A stretch of DNA of 64,000 bases from Desulfarculales bacterium. GTDB lineage: Bacteria; Desulfobacterota; Desulfarculia; Desulfarculales; Desulfarculaceae. The stretch lies in the NCBI GenBank assembly GCA_031267815.1, contig JAIRYI010000103.1, positions 19,755 through 83,754 on the forward strand. Direction: 5' to 3'. The notes under the pieces are model-generated. The model was not told where the DNA came from. It did not search any database and was given only the letters and a program-made list of their open reading frames with translations. Shown in pieces: positions 42,801 through 52,162 of the stretch. A program made the position numbers and the translations under genes. The first letter of the stretch is position 1; each line of letters starts with the position of its first letter.

Positions 42801-43043
42801 TTATTTCTTGAATGCGCAAACTCTGTATAGGCATCGTAGGAATTTACACATAAATTTTTTCATCCATGCTACTCTTGGGTTAGGATTACGGGGAGATTCT
42901 CGAGACAGGAAAATTACAGGTGCTGCCTCAGAAACCGGCTCCTGTTGGGGAGAAGTGAAAACTATCTCATCTGAATCCAGATAAATAACGTTTTCAGAAA
43001 CCAGAGAATAATAGCCTGATTTTTGCTTATAAGCGCATTCCAT
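42801..43043 (-). CDS. Small hypothetical protein
   Basis: The 80-residue frame begins one base after the stop of the upstream glycosyltransferase gene, with GAGGAAG well placed within that gene, suggesting coupled translation. The C-terminus is Cys/Lys-rich (KKFMCKFLRCLYRVCAFKK), similar in feel to basic tails of the neighbouring proteins. It may be a separate small protein or the remnant of a larger gene. No family was recognised. Confidence 0.5.
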   Translation of the reverse strand: MECAYKQKSGYYSLVSENVIYLDSDEIVFTSPQQEPVSEAAPVIFLSRESPRNPNPRVAWMKKFMCKFLRCLYRVCAFKK

Positions 43044-43044
43044 A

Positions 43045-45162
43045 TTAACTGGGCTTCCTCAATTTTTTATTGATAATCTCACTGTTGATGACGTATTTAA
43101 AAAGTTCATTGTAATGACGTTTATCTTCTGTTTTAGATGAGGATTTCATCGTGTTAAAGATTCTTTTGCCGATTGAGAAAAAATACTTCATAAACGCAAC
43201 AGGATGAAAAATAACTTTATGAACCAGCTTTTCAGGTTTGGATTTTATTTTGGCAATAGCTTTTCGCCTGTAAGAAAGCCACCATAACTTATGATGGATA
43301 GCTTCATCCCACAAATTGCACGAGTTTAATATGCCCAGTAAGGCGCGAATATAATTTTTCCCGCCAATACAGCGAGGATCCAGACGCGAAAAGAAAATCC
43401 AGCGAAGATGCCTCAGAAGAATCAATCCCAATTTTTTATGGGGATAGATTTGTTGAGCCGAACTACATATGCGCCGGGCTGCGCGACAGAATTCCCCGAA
43501 CGCGGCTGAAAGAGTATTGTCATCTAAATATTGGGAATTATCCCTCTGATCAATTACCAGCAAAGCATCTCGTGAAAGAGATACACCCAGTTGTTCAAAA
43601 GCGCGACCCATCAGCAATACTTGCATATCACGAGTCGCATAATAGGTTTTGAGTTTACTGGTTTTAGATTCATGATCGCGATAAAGCAAAAGTGTTTGTG
43701 GTACGGCGCTGAATTTCAAATATTTTGTGGCGCGCTGCCATAATTCCATATCTTCATTGGCATTGCAGGCCGGTGCATAATAAAAACCGTGATACTCAAA
43801 ATCGGCTTTACGCCACATGACAGTCGGATGCACTATAGGAGTACCGATTATTAACTGACACGAAACAATTTCAGGATCTTCCACTGAAGTTATTTTGGTA
43901 AATGAATCCTGAAATAGATAGGCTGATGAACTACATAAAGAAATATTCAGATTTTTTTCCAGAAATGTATACTGTGTGTACAATCTATGAGGAAGGGCAA
44001 TATCGTCAGCATCCATACGAGCGATATATTTTCCTCGCGCCTTTTTCAGCCCCAGGTTAAGACTGGTGGAGATGTTGCCGTTAGGGGTCTCATCAGGCAC
44101 AACAATAATGCGTGGGTCATGGAAAGACTGCAGAATAGACAAAGTTCTATCTTTTGAGCCACCATCTACCACAATGAGTTCAAAATCGGTAAACGTTTGT
44201 TCAAGAATGGAGACAATCGCTTCTTCCAGGTAGGTTTCGGCGTTCATGGTGGGCATTACGACAGATATAGCAGGTGTATGCGATGATGAAAAATTCATTG
44301 CCAACATGAGAGTCCATTTTTTATTATTTTCCCGCCATTCGGGAAAACCCATGAAATAGAGAGGAGAATTCCAAAATTTTTCTGGACCATACGAGTGTAT
44401 TATTTTGGCGCTATTTTGCTGTATAGCTAAATCTGTTATAGTTTTTCTCTTAATAAAGTTTTCTTTTGCAATAATTGATTCAAGTTCGTAATAAGGGTGA
44501 CGGCAATATTCACCAAGAGAAATTGGATATGGATGTATGGAAAACTTTTGTAGTAAAAGATTCAATATCCCTTGATCAGGCCACTTTAAATAATCCCCGT
44601 ATGCTATTGTCGCATCATGGAGCCATCGGTACATATTCTCCCAGTTGGGGAGATTCTTTGATACGACAAGAATCCCTGAATTATATAAATCCGAATTCAT
44701 ATTAAATCCAGGGACTGGTTTAGTAAAGTTGTGAGCATTGATAAACCATTTTCGGGGAACAGGACACATGCCTAAACCAGCTTTCGCAGCTTCCATGACC
44801 ATATCCGTTATATCACCTTGCACCAGAATATCTACATCATTCCAGATAACTACATCGTATTCAGCAAGGAGTTTAAAGCATTCGTAATGCGCAAACATCA
44901 TAGCCGTATAGGTAACAGAAATTTCATTAGAGATACGCATGTCTGTATCAGAAAAATTATATAAAATAAAATTACATGGCGTTATCTGGTTCAATAGGTT
45001 TTGCTCGGTATCGGAAATGCCGTCATGATAAACAATAGTATTTTCTAAAATATTCGGACTGTATTTTTTGAAGCCTAATAATGTGTTTGCCAACGCAAAA
45101 GTAAAACCTGTGCTTACACCAAATATTAATGCGATCTTCGACAGTTGAGGTTGGGTGGGCAT
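43045..45162 (-). CDS. Bifunctional glycosyltransferase, GT8 plus GT2 domains
   Basis: The 705-residue protein joins two glycosyltransferases. Residues of about 10-280 show GT8 features: the metal-binding DxD in WNDVDILVQGD, YNSGILVV, DQGILNLLL and a C-terminal HSYGPEKFW like the GT8 HxxGxxKPW motif. Residues of about 300-540 are a GT2 domain (AISVVMPTMNAETYLEEAI, RMDADDIALPHRL, NEDMELWQR). It could add two successive sugars. Sugar donors are unknown. Confidence 0.87.
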   Translation of the reverse strand: MPTQPQLSKIALIFGVSTGFTFALANTLLGFKKYSPNILENTIVYHDGISDTEQNLLNQITPCNFILYNFSDTDMRISNEISVTYTAMMFAHYECFKLLAEYDVVIWNDVDILVQGDITDMVMEAAKAGLGMCPVPRKWFINAHNFTKPVPGFNMNSDLYNSGILVVSKNLPNWENMYRWLHDATIAYGDYLKWPDQGILNLLLQKFSIHPYPISLGEYCRHPYYELESIIAKENFIKRKTITDLAIQQNSAKIIHSYGPEKFWNSPLYFMGFPEWRENNKKWTLMLAMNFSSSHTPAISVVMPTMNAETYLEEAIVSILEQTFTDFELIVVDGGSKDRTLSILQSFHDPRIIVVPDETPNGNISTSLNLGLKKARGKYIARMDADDIALPHRLYTQYTFLEKNLNISLCSSSAYLFQDSFTKITSVEDPEIVSCQLIIGTPIVHPTVMWRKADFEYHGFYYAPACNANEDMELWQRATKYLKFSAVPQTLLLYRDHESKTSKLKTYYATRDMQVLLMGRAFEQLGVSLSRDALLVIDQRDNSQYLDDNTLSAAFGEFCRAARRICSSAQQIYPHKKLGLILLRHLRWIFFSRLDPRCIGGKNYIRALLGILNSCNLWDEAIHHKLWWLSYRRKAIAKIKSKPEKLVHKVIFHPVAFMKYFFSIGKRIFNTMKSSSKTEDKRHYNELFKYVINSEIINKKLRKPS

Positions 45163-45193
45163 AGCTGCTCCGTATGAGAAAAAATTTTAACGT

Positions 45194-46573
45194 TTAACGT
45201 TGCTCTGCGGCGTTGCCGTTAAAGCGCATTATTTTACGCAAAAAAATCTTCTCCTTTTGAAAGTCATGGACATAATTAAAATTACTGACACCATCACCAA
45301 TCTGGCAATAATTGTCTACATAAGGCACATCATCATTTTTGTACGAAAATCCATATGTGTCGGTAGCCATGAAATCCGATTTTATCGTTTTTAACCATGT
45401 CAGCAAAACCGTGCCCACAGAAGGCATTGGATGCCGCATCTTTCTGCGTATATCCATAATCAAGTCAGGCGGAGGAGAAAAGAGTTGAATATTTGAAGAA
45501 AAAATCAGATCATGTAAAACTTCTACAAGCTCCCCGCTGTACACTTTGTAAAGATCCAGAGGATGGGTGATAATGATATCAGCCCAAGGCGGGAGAAAGT
45601 CGGAATTCAAATAAGCTGTCCTGACCCAAACAGTGATTTTCTTCCCATAATCATCTGGATAGTCAGTAATTTTTCCCCGGTTGAAGCGAATGACAATATC
45701 ATGCCCGTCTATTTCTTTTCCCTTGCCTAAACTTAATTCCTGCGGCCCGTTACCCACCACGGCAACGGTTTTTCCCTTGAGCATATTCTCCAATATCTTG
45801 TCGTCACGATTGCGGATGATATGTTCCCAGATATCAGCGGCCTTTGAAATTAAAAGAGTTGAATACCCAGATTCCCTGGCCAGATGAGCAACGGCAAAAA
45901 ATAATTCTAGGGTATCAGTTCCAAACAGCTTGATATATCGATGAAGAACTTCAGCAGCCTTTTCCCGGCGGCCCAAAATGAGCAAAGCATTGATATAAGT
46001 CTGCCATGTCGCTCTGTAGCTGATATTCTCGGCATAAGGATGCTGCTCAAATTCTGTACAAAGCGCAAACATTTCCTCTAAATTAGGCTGCGCTCCGTAG
46101 TAAAGAAAGTCAATATACCGGACAAATATCTGAAAATTTTCCGGAAAAATTCGTAGTAATTCACAAAAGATATTTTTGGCTGAATCGCACGGATAATGAC
46201 TTGATGATTGGATTGTGTCCAGCATGACCTGGATAAAAAGTTCCGACAACAGCCTATTGTCTCCAAATTTTCTATAAGGACCATATCTCAATGACTCTAT
46301 AACATTCTTTGAAAACGCAAGCTCTTTTTTAAGAACCGAGACAAGATCAGGATTGATTTCCTTCAATAGCAATAAGTGGCGTGTTGTGCGAGTAATTTCT
46401 TCGATCTTGGCTAACGAACCATAATATTCTTTATTTTTTATCTCATCCAGGATACGCAAAATTTCTTTTTGGCATATTGCTGATTCATGTATTTGATCGC
46501 GCATCCTGATAAGCGTTTTTGGAAAAAATAATATTCTTTTTAGCGTTTTAATCATGATAATAAAATTACTCAT
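45194..46573 (-). CDS. GT29 sialyltransferase-like protein
   Basis: The 459-residue protein has a helical N-terminal region (about 40-260) and a C-terminal domain with the sialylmotif L pattern at about 269-300 (VAVVGNGPQELSLGKG, HDIVIRFNRG), an S-like motif PSVGTVLLTWL near 380 and a late His-Glu motif (HDFQKEK). These are features of family GT29, known mainly from eukaryotic sialyltransferases and some bacteria. NeuA- and NeuB-like enzymes in the same cluster would supply a CMP-activated nonulosonic acid, so the assignment fits the context. Activity is inferred. Confidence 0.75.
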   Translation of the reverse strand: MSNFIIMIKTLKRILFFPKTLIRMRDQIHESAICQKEILRILDEIKNKEYYGSLAKIEEITRTTRHLLLLKEINPDLVSVLKKELAFSKNVIESLRYGPYRKFGDNRLLSELFIQVMLDTIQSSSHYPCDSAKNIFCELLRIFPENFQIFVRYIDFLYYGAQPNLEEMFALCTEFEQHPYAENISYRATWQTYINALLILGRREKAAEVLHRYIKLFGTDTLELFFAVAHLARESGYSTLLISKAADIWEHIIRNRDDKILENMLKGKTVAVVGNGPQELSLGKGKEIDGHDIVIRFNRGKITDYPDDYGKKITVWVRTAYLNSDFLPPWADIIITHPLDLYKVYSGELVEVLHDLIFSSNIQLFSPPPDLIMDIRRKMRHPMPSVGTVLLTWLKTIKSDFMATDTYGFSYKNDDVPYVDNYCQIGDGVSNFNYVHDFQKEKIFLRKIMRFNGNAAEQR

Positions 46574-46600
46574 TGTATGGATAACAAGTATATTGCGTGA

Positions 46601-48016
46601 TCATGGTAGATCATTTGCGTCTATAGGCAATTCAGGCTTTGGAGTTCGTATCTTTGCCAATAACTCATTAAAAAACATGCTGATTAATAAAATAGTTCCG
46701 ACAATTATAAATATTCCATAACGAAAATCAGCACTGGGAATAATAATGACCAATGATGTATTTGCGAGAACCATCACATAAATGATAAATGCTTTTTTAA
46801 TCTGACCAGTATTCCTTTTGATTATGCAAATAGCTATAATGGCAACTGATGACAGCGCTATATAAAACCAAAATTTGAAAATCAATTGAAATGATCCCCA
46901 AATACTATATAGAGTATGGTTTAATTTCGAATAATTAAATTCATACCGTAATTTCTGTAATTCTTTAAAATGAGGGAATTGCTGAGGGTAAGCAGATTGT
47001 GATAAATAACTTCTTGGCATACCGTTAATACCTAAAAAAATTTTTGCTATTTCGTATCTATGTTTTAAAAATGCCATAGGGTTAGCCATAATAGCGTTGA
47101 GCCATATCATATACGTCTCCCCGGCTCGTTTATACAAAATACCCATATTAATCCTTGTGTCGCTGTCGGCACGAAGAAAATCGTCTGGAGTTAAAGAGTT
47201 AAACCATTGGTTTTTCCACGGGAAATCTGAAGCGTCATATTGGGCCTGCCGTTCACTGATACATATCTTTTCCTCAAGAAGAATAAAGCAGTCATTATTT
47301 AAATATTTGTTAATTCCAATAATATCCCATACCATGCCACATATTTCCGGGTGCGGAAACGGATTTCCAAGGCCCAAAAATCTGTGAATAGATGGATTAA
47401 TCATCAAAGATGAAAAAAATAAAATTATCAATAAAGCAATACGAAAAAACCGTTTAAACTTTGTACTATTGAATGCCGTAATCAGCATCAGTCCGAATAA
47501 AATTGGAAAGGCCACAATCAAATAGTCAACTCTTACGGCAATACAGCCGGCACAAAATAATACAGAAAATACTGCCTGACGGTAACAGAATCTGTCTATG
47601 CAATTGAAACAAAAAATTAATGCGCACAAAGCAAAAGTTACCGCCCAAGGCTCCTTTAAAAAAGAACACATTACCCCTAACCAAATAGAAGGCCAGAGAG
47701 TCAATCCCAAAAATGCTACTATCCGAAACTTAGTAAAGTGATATTTGGAAATAAAATATGCGCTGATTACAAAAAATATAAGCTGCGCAACCCATATTAA
47801 ATCTATATTTCCCAATGCCAGATATAAGATAGACCAAAGAAGCGTCAGAAATGAAGAATGCCAACCGCTCCCAGAAGTAAGGGAAACAGCATCATTCAAC
47901 ATTCCAGATGAATCAGGATTTAAATAACCTGGGAAAAAAGCGTTAAGGTTGAATATGATAACGCCAACAGGCAAAATCAAATTCCGTATATCCATAACTA
48001 AATGTAAACGTTTCAT
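46601..48016 (-). CDS. Polytopic membrane protein, possible lipid-linked-sugar glycosyltransferase
   Basis: The 471-residue protein has about ten hydrophobic segments and a soluble loop at about residues 235-345. Membrane topology and cluster context resemble GT-C type glycosyltransferases (ArnT/PMT-like) or polymerases, and an early PDSSGMLNDA acidic motif is compatible with a first-loop catalytic Asp. No family was firmly recognised. Very AT-rich coding. Confidence 0.6.
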   Translation of the reverse strand: MKRLHLVMDIRNLILPVGVIIFNLNAFFPGYLNPDSSGMLNDAVSLTSGSGWHSSFLTLLWSILYLALGNIDLIWVAQLIFFVISAYFISKYHFTKFRIVAFLGLTLWPSIWLGVMCSFLKEPWAVTFALCALIFCFNCIDRFCYRQAVFSVLFCAGCIAVRVDYLIVAFPILFGLMLITAFNSTKFKRFFRIALLIILFFSSLMINPSIHRFLGLGNPFPHPEICGMVWDIIGINKYLNNDCFILLEEKICISERQAQYDASDFPWKNQWFNSLTPDDFLRADSDTRINMGILYKRAGETYMIWLNAIMANPMAFLKHRYEIAKIFLGINGMPRSYLSQSAYPQQFPHFKELQKLRYEFNYSKLNHTLYSIWGSFQLIFKFWFYIALSSVAIIAICIIKRNTGQIKKAFIIYVMVLANTSLVIIIPSADFRYGIFIIVGTILLISMFFNELLAKIRTPKPELPIDANDLP

Positions 48017-48063
48017 TTTTCTTTCATGCCAGATATTTTAATCCGATTATTTATAAAAATATT

Positions 48064-48774
48064 CTATTTATGTATAACAGCATTGCAGGAAAAAAATAAA
48101 TTCATATCTATAGATGCTATAGGGCAAGGCCACCAATATTCATATTTCTGGGGGGAAGAAATGTAATGACGTAAAAAAGCAATAAGATTTATCACCGAGT
48201 TTACATGTTCACGGGCCATAATATAGTCGTAAGCTATCCCCTTGTTTAAAGCATTTTTTCTGGGTCCTAAACGCCTTCCCATTCGCCATGCTAATCCAGG
48301 GTCTGTGGGAATAAGGACAGATAACATACCGCCATTTTTGATAACCCGCAGCCACTCTTGAATCGCTAAATGTGGTTCATAAATATGTTCCAAAACGTGT
48401 ACGGCAATTAAACGGTCAAAATAAGAATCATCATAGCCTAGATTTTTAGCATCTTGAATTTCATATCTAAGTTTTCCCTTATGTATATTGCTATTTTTAG
48501 CTTTTGCCTCTTGCAATAAACATGTATTTACATCAGATAAAATATATTGATCAAACGAATGTTTTATAAAAGGTAAGTGTCTGCCAGATCCAGCGCCGAT
48601 TTCTAATACCCGTGAATAGTGTTTTTGCGAAGATATATTTTTTTCGGCAAATTTGTGGCCTGCCTGCATTGCCCATGAACGCAATGAATTTTTCTCATAA
48701 CTATCAGCATTATATAATAATCTTGATTGTCTGTTTTGATAATCAAGCCAAGCTTTGTCATCAAAATTATTCAT
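48064..48774 (-). CDS. Class I SAM-dependent methyltransferase
   Basis: The 236-residue protein has the SAM-binding motif VLEIGAGSGRHLPFI and post-I motifs (DVNTCLLQEAKA, FDRLIAVHVLEHI). The start at 48774 is preferred because AGAGG lies about 10 bases upstream; it overlaps the preceding gene by 8 bp. Small-molecule or sugar methylation is expected within the glycan pathway. Confidence 0.83.
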   Translation of the reverse strand: MNNFDDKAWLDYQNRQSRLLYNADSYEKNSLRSWAMQAGHKFAEKNISSQKHYSRVLEIGAGSGRHLPFIKHSFDQYILSDVNTCLLQEAKAKNSNIHKGKLRYEIQDAKNLGYDDSYFDRLIAVHVLEHIYEPHLAIQEWLRVIKNGGMLSVLIPTDPGLAWRMGRRLGPRKNALNKGIAYDYIMAREHVNSVINLIAFLRHYISSPQKYEYWWPCPIASIDMNLFFSCNAVIHK

Positions 48775-49513
48775 ATGAAGATAGCCTCTTTTTTCTACCG
48801 CCAATATGAGATATGGCAGTGTCCGTTGTTACATCAGCATACAACAACAAATTCGAGGTAAACTTTAAGAAAGTAACAGTAAAAATAGTATATTTTTTTA
48901 ACTCCAAGGTGCGGGCAATTTTTTTTAGCGCATCTTGATCTAATAAATTCAGATTTTCTTCTTTGGCGAATAAATGCAACCCTAGCATTTTAAGTATCTC
49001 TCTGTGGATTGGTACTGGAAGCCAGTGCAACATTGGTAAACATGTATGCAATTCTATGGGATGCCAACGATTGGGCGTGGTAATAAAAACATGCCGGCGC
49101 GATACCCGGCAACACTCTTTTATAAATATTAGCTGATTATCATAAGAGCCAACATGTTCCAAGGTGGCGGAAGAAAACACTAAATCAAAGCTTTTGTCCG
49201 CAAAAGGCATAGCGCGGCCATCACCCTGGACAAAATGTAAACCAGGATAATCTTGCTCCATCCAAGCCCCGTCTTGGTCGCTAAGGGCAGTTATTATTCT
49301 TTTACAGGGGAACCAATTTTCAAAAAAGTTATTTTCACGACGAGACTTATCCGCGGTTATTCCGACATCCAATACTTTCTGTAATTCAGCAAACTCAACA
49401 ACCGCGCTTAATTGATGAAAAATTTTACGTCTCACCCGCAAAGCCTCCCGGCTGCCCCATTCACCCGCAAACACACTGTAATATTTATGATTGATTTTAG
49501 CTGACATAATCAA
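48767..49513 (-). CDS. Class I SAM-dependent methyltransferase
   Basis: The 248-residue protein has the methyltransferase core with VLDVGITADK, DGRAMPFADKSFDLVFSSAT and LEHVGSYDNQ. The first motif is less glycine-rich than usual. It overlaps both neighbours by a few bases, so the three genes are translated together. Target unknown. Confidence 0.82.
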   Translation of the reverse strand: MIMSAKINHKYYSVFAGEWGSREALRVRRKIFHQLSAVVEFAELQKVLDVGITADKSRRENNFFENWFPCKRIITALSDQDGAWMEQDYPGLHFVQGDGRAMPFADKSFDLVFSSATLEHVGSYDNQLIFIKECCRVSRRHVFITTPNRWHPIELHTCLPMLHWLPVPIHREILKMLGLHLFAKEENLNLLDQDALKKIARTLELKKYTIFTVTFLKFTSNLLLYADVTTDTAISHIGGRKKRLSSYE

Positions 49514-50466
49514 TTTTTTTTGTAGCGCGGTGTTATATGACGCTGAATATTTTTTTCTGTATCCAAGCGGCGGTGATAAGCAATTGAGTCTAGATTAAGA
49601 CCTACGCCAAAAGTCACCACGGCAATTACTTCGATACCGGTTGCCAATACCGCCAGGGGCAAATGCTGGATATATCCTGTGTTAAAAAATTCCCAAATAA
49701 CCGGCAATCCCAGCATGAAACCAAGAAATGCTAATAAAACAGCTAGCAGGGTAAAAAATGATAACGGTTTATAATAGCGAAATAAATTAAAAATAGTTTT
49801 AAGGACACGCATACCATCTCTATAAGTTCTGAGCTTAGAGTAGCTGCCCACAGGACGATTAGTATACCGTATGGGTATATCAACTATATTAAATCTGAAC
49901 AGAGCGGCAAAAATGGTCATCTCAGTTTCAATCTGAAATCCTTCCGCTAATACTGGATAAGTTTTGACAAAAGTGCGGCTCAAAGCTCGATAACCGGTCA
50001 TAATATCAGCAATATTAGATTTTGAGACGTAATTCACCAATCTTTGCACCAGCCAGTTGCCAAAATTATGAAGAGGTCTCTTATTTTCTCTATCATAATC
50101 GCCTGCGGAAAGGCGGTCGCCATTTACCATATCAGCCCTGCCTTCGGCCACAGGAGCTATAAGTTCATTAATCTGATCGGGCGGATAAGTCATATCCGCA
50201 TCCGCCATGACATAGATATCCGCATCAATTTCCAAAAAGGCCCGCCGCATGGCATTGCCCTTACCTTGGCGAAATTCCTGTATGATACCACCTGTCATAT
50301 TTAAACGGTCCATCATTTCCGAGGCAAACTCCACCGTGCGATCACTGGAATTATTATTTACTACATAAATGCGCGCCGATGGCATTGCCTTATGAAAAGC
50401 TTCAATTGTCGCGGCAATAGTTAGTTCTTCATTATAAGCAGGCAAAATAATAGCTATATCTAACAC
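49510..50466 (-). CDS. GT2 polyprenyl-phosphate sugar transferase (DPM1/ArnC-like) with membrane tail
   Basis: The 318-residue protein begins IAIILPAYNEELTIAATIEA and has the DxD motif in MADADMTYPPDQI, with GNAMRRAF typical of polyprenyl-phosphate glycosyltransferases. Two C-terminal membrane segments lie at about 238-258 and 270-295. Such enzymes make undecaprenyl-phosphate sugars used by membrane GT-C enzymes, a likely partner being the polytopic protein at 46601. Confidence 0.88.
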   Translation of the reverse strand: MLDIAIILPAYNEELTIAATIEAFHKAMPSARIYVVNNNSSDRTVEFASEMMDRLNMTGGIIQEFRQGKGNAMRRAFLEIDADIYVMADADMTYPPDQINELIAPVAEGRADMVNGDRLSAGDYDRENKRPLHNFGNWLVQRLVNYVSKSNIADIMTGYRALSRTFVKTYPVLAEGFQIETEMTIFAALFRFNIVDIPIRYTNRPVGSYSKLRTYRDGMRVLKTIFNLFRYYKPLSFFTLLAVLLAFLGFMLGLPVIWEFFNTGYIQHLPLAVLATGIEVIAVVTFGVGLNLDSIAYHRRLDTEKNIQRHITPRYKKN

Positions 50467-50476
50467 AGATTGAGCC

Positions 50477-51466
50477 TCACCCGTTTTTGTTTGATGTGGC
50501 TAGTGAATTTAAAATAACCTTACTGAGCTTATTTTTCGAATTTTCATCATATTTGAATACGGCAAATTCGCATGTTTTGCATGGAGCGGCGTCTGCCCCA
50601 TTGTATTGGGCGCATCGCGCTCTCCACATTATGATTTTTGGAGAAGAAAAAATACTTTTAAGAGAGTTTTCAAATACTGAACCGATGATAAAATTTTTAT
50701 GATTTACAACATCAGAGCGAATATTACAACATGGAACAACATTGCCGTTATAATCAATGTACATATGGCAAAAAGGAACCCAGCAGGGCGATTTTCTGCT
50801 GAACGGCTCGGAGGTTGCGATGAGTTCAGCGCGACTGATGCCGCTTTGCTTGAAATTAAATGTCGCAATGGATATGGTCATATTATCCAGTTTTGTTTCT
50901 TTGCGACCGCATATATCATCAGGTTCATAAGTCCATTGAAATTCAAGCCCTGTCTTTTTTTCCCGTGATTCAATCCGTCTCGTTATATTTTCCAGCGTGA
51001 AATCTTCATTTCTGGCAAAATAGGCCTGGATGGCAAGATTATTCAAACCGGCGTCCGCAAGTTGCTTAAGTAATAACGGAGTGACATAATCACCATTGCT
51101 ATTTGTTGTCAAAAATGCATACGGAAGATATTTGCGCGCCTGGGCAATTCTCTGAAGAATGACTGGATTAGATAATGGCTCATTGTACCTGCTGTATGTA
51201 ATCGTTTCAGAGTAGTCTATTTCCTGCAATTGGCTAAGAATGGAAAGATATGTCTCCTCGGGTAGAAATATATTGCTGGTATGGCGGTCAATAAAGTAAT
51301 TAGGACAAAAATAGCACTGCCGGTTACAATAGGAAAAAACCTCGATTTCAATAAGCATTAAGGAGTTTTTCAGAAGATCATACTGGTCTTGTTCATCTTT
51401 CAATGGGATAAAATGAGCAGGAGACACGCGGTCGAAAAAAGTATCAAGATCGTATTGGGCAGCCAT
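50477..51466 (-). CDS. Radical SAM/SPASM protein
   Basis: The 329-residue protein has the radical SAM cluster motif CNRQCYFC near residue 42 and a C-terminal SPASM-like cysteine set (CHMYIDYNGNVVPCCNIRSD, CAQYNGADAAPCKTC) for auxiliary Fe-S clusters. Radical SAM proteins in glycan clusters often perform deoxygenation, epimerisation or carbon-backbone changes of sugars. It lies between the cytidylyltransferase and GT2 genes. Specific reaction unknown. Confidence 0.87.
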   Translation of the reverse strand: MAAQYDLDTFFDRVSPAHFIPLKDEQDQYDLLKNSLMLIEIEVFSYCNRQCYFCPNYFIDRHTSNIFLPEETYLSILSQLQEIDYSETITYSRYNEPLSNPVILQRIAQARKYLPYAFLTTNSNGDYVTPLLLKQLADAGLNNLAIQAYFARNEDFTLENITRRIESREKKTGLEFQWTYEPDDICGRKETKLDNMTISIATFNFKQSGISRAELIATSEPFSRKSPCWVPFCHMYIDYNGNVVPCCNIRSDVVNHKNFIIGSVFENSLKSIFSSPKIIMWRARCAQYNGADAAPCKTCEFAVFKYDENSKNKLSKVILNSLATSNKNG

Positions 51467-51471
51467 TTTGA

Positions 51472-52140
51472 TTATTGTTCCAGCAACGCCTTGGCGATTT
51501 TAAAATCAAGAGATGTATCTATATCAATACTTTTTTCCTTGGGCACGATATAAAGATACGAGTTTAATCCAAAATGAAATTCCCATTCGATCATTTTTTC
51601 CCGGGGAGCGATAAAAAAAGCGTTGATAATAACACTCCATTCCGGCAAGTCTTGCGATCTGCGGTGTCCTGTCCTGCCGAGACCAAAGTTGAGAGGCTTT
51701 TTCCCATCCCACAAGAATTCTTTGAAACTATATGCGGAAATAACTCCATCATACTGATGCGTCTCAAGCACTAATTCTTTGTATTTTCTTATTGCGTCCA
51801 CATAGAAGGGGGCATCAACCAGAGGGCATACACATGGAGCCCATAAAATATTTTCTGTTTCAAAACTGGAGGCAAGGTAGGCTACAAGTTCCGCATAGTT
51901 TTTTGTCTTCTCATCGCAATACTCGGGAGGGCGAACATGTGTTTCTACGCCTTCAGATCTGGCCATTTCCAGCATAATATCGCAGTCTGTGGATACGATG
52001 ATGGAATCTATCGATGGGACCTCTTTTAACTGCCGGATCTTTCTAATCAGTATATTGCTGTCGCCAAATTCAAGAATATGCTTATTAGGCAGCCTAATAC
52101 TGCCCTTACGGGCTGCAATTATTGCGGTTAAATTCTTCAT
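51472..52140 (-). CDS. CMP-nonulosonate (acylneuraminate) cytidylyltransferase-like
   Basis: The 222-residue protein carries the nucleotide-binding start IIAARKGSIRLPNKHI, SIIVSTDCDIMLEMA and DIDTSLDFKIAKALLE, the pattern of NeuA-type cytidylyltransferases, which activate sialic, legionaminic or pseudaminic acid with CTP. It is next to the NeuB-like synthase. The exact sugar acid cannot be read from sequence. Confidence 0.87.
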   Translation of the reverse strand: MKNLTAIIAARKGSIRLPNKHILEFGDSNILIRKIRQLKEVPSIDSIIVSTDCDIMLEMARSEGVETHVRPPEYCDEKTKNYAELVAYLASSFETENILWAPCVCPLVDAPFYVDAIRKYKELVLETHQYDGVISAYSFKEFLWDGKKPLNFGLGRTGHRRSQDLPEWSVIINAFFIAPREKMIEWEFHFGLNSYLYIVPKEKSIDIDTSLDFKIAKALLEQ

Positions 52141-52162
52141 TATATCGCTCCTTGATTTATGA

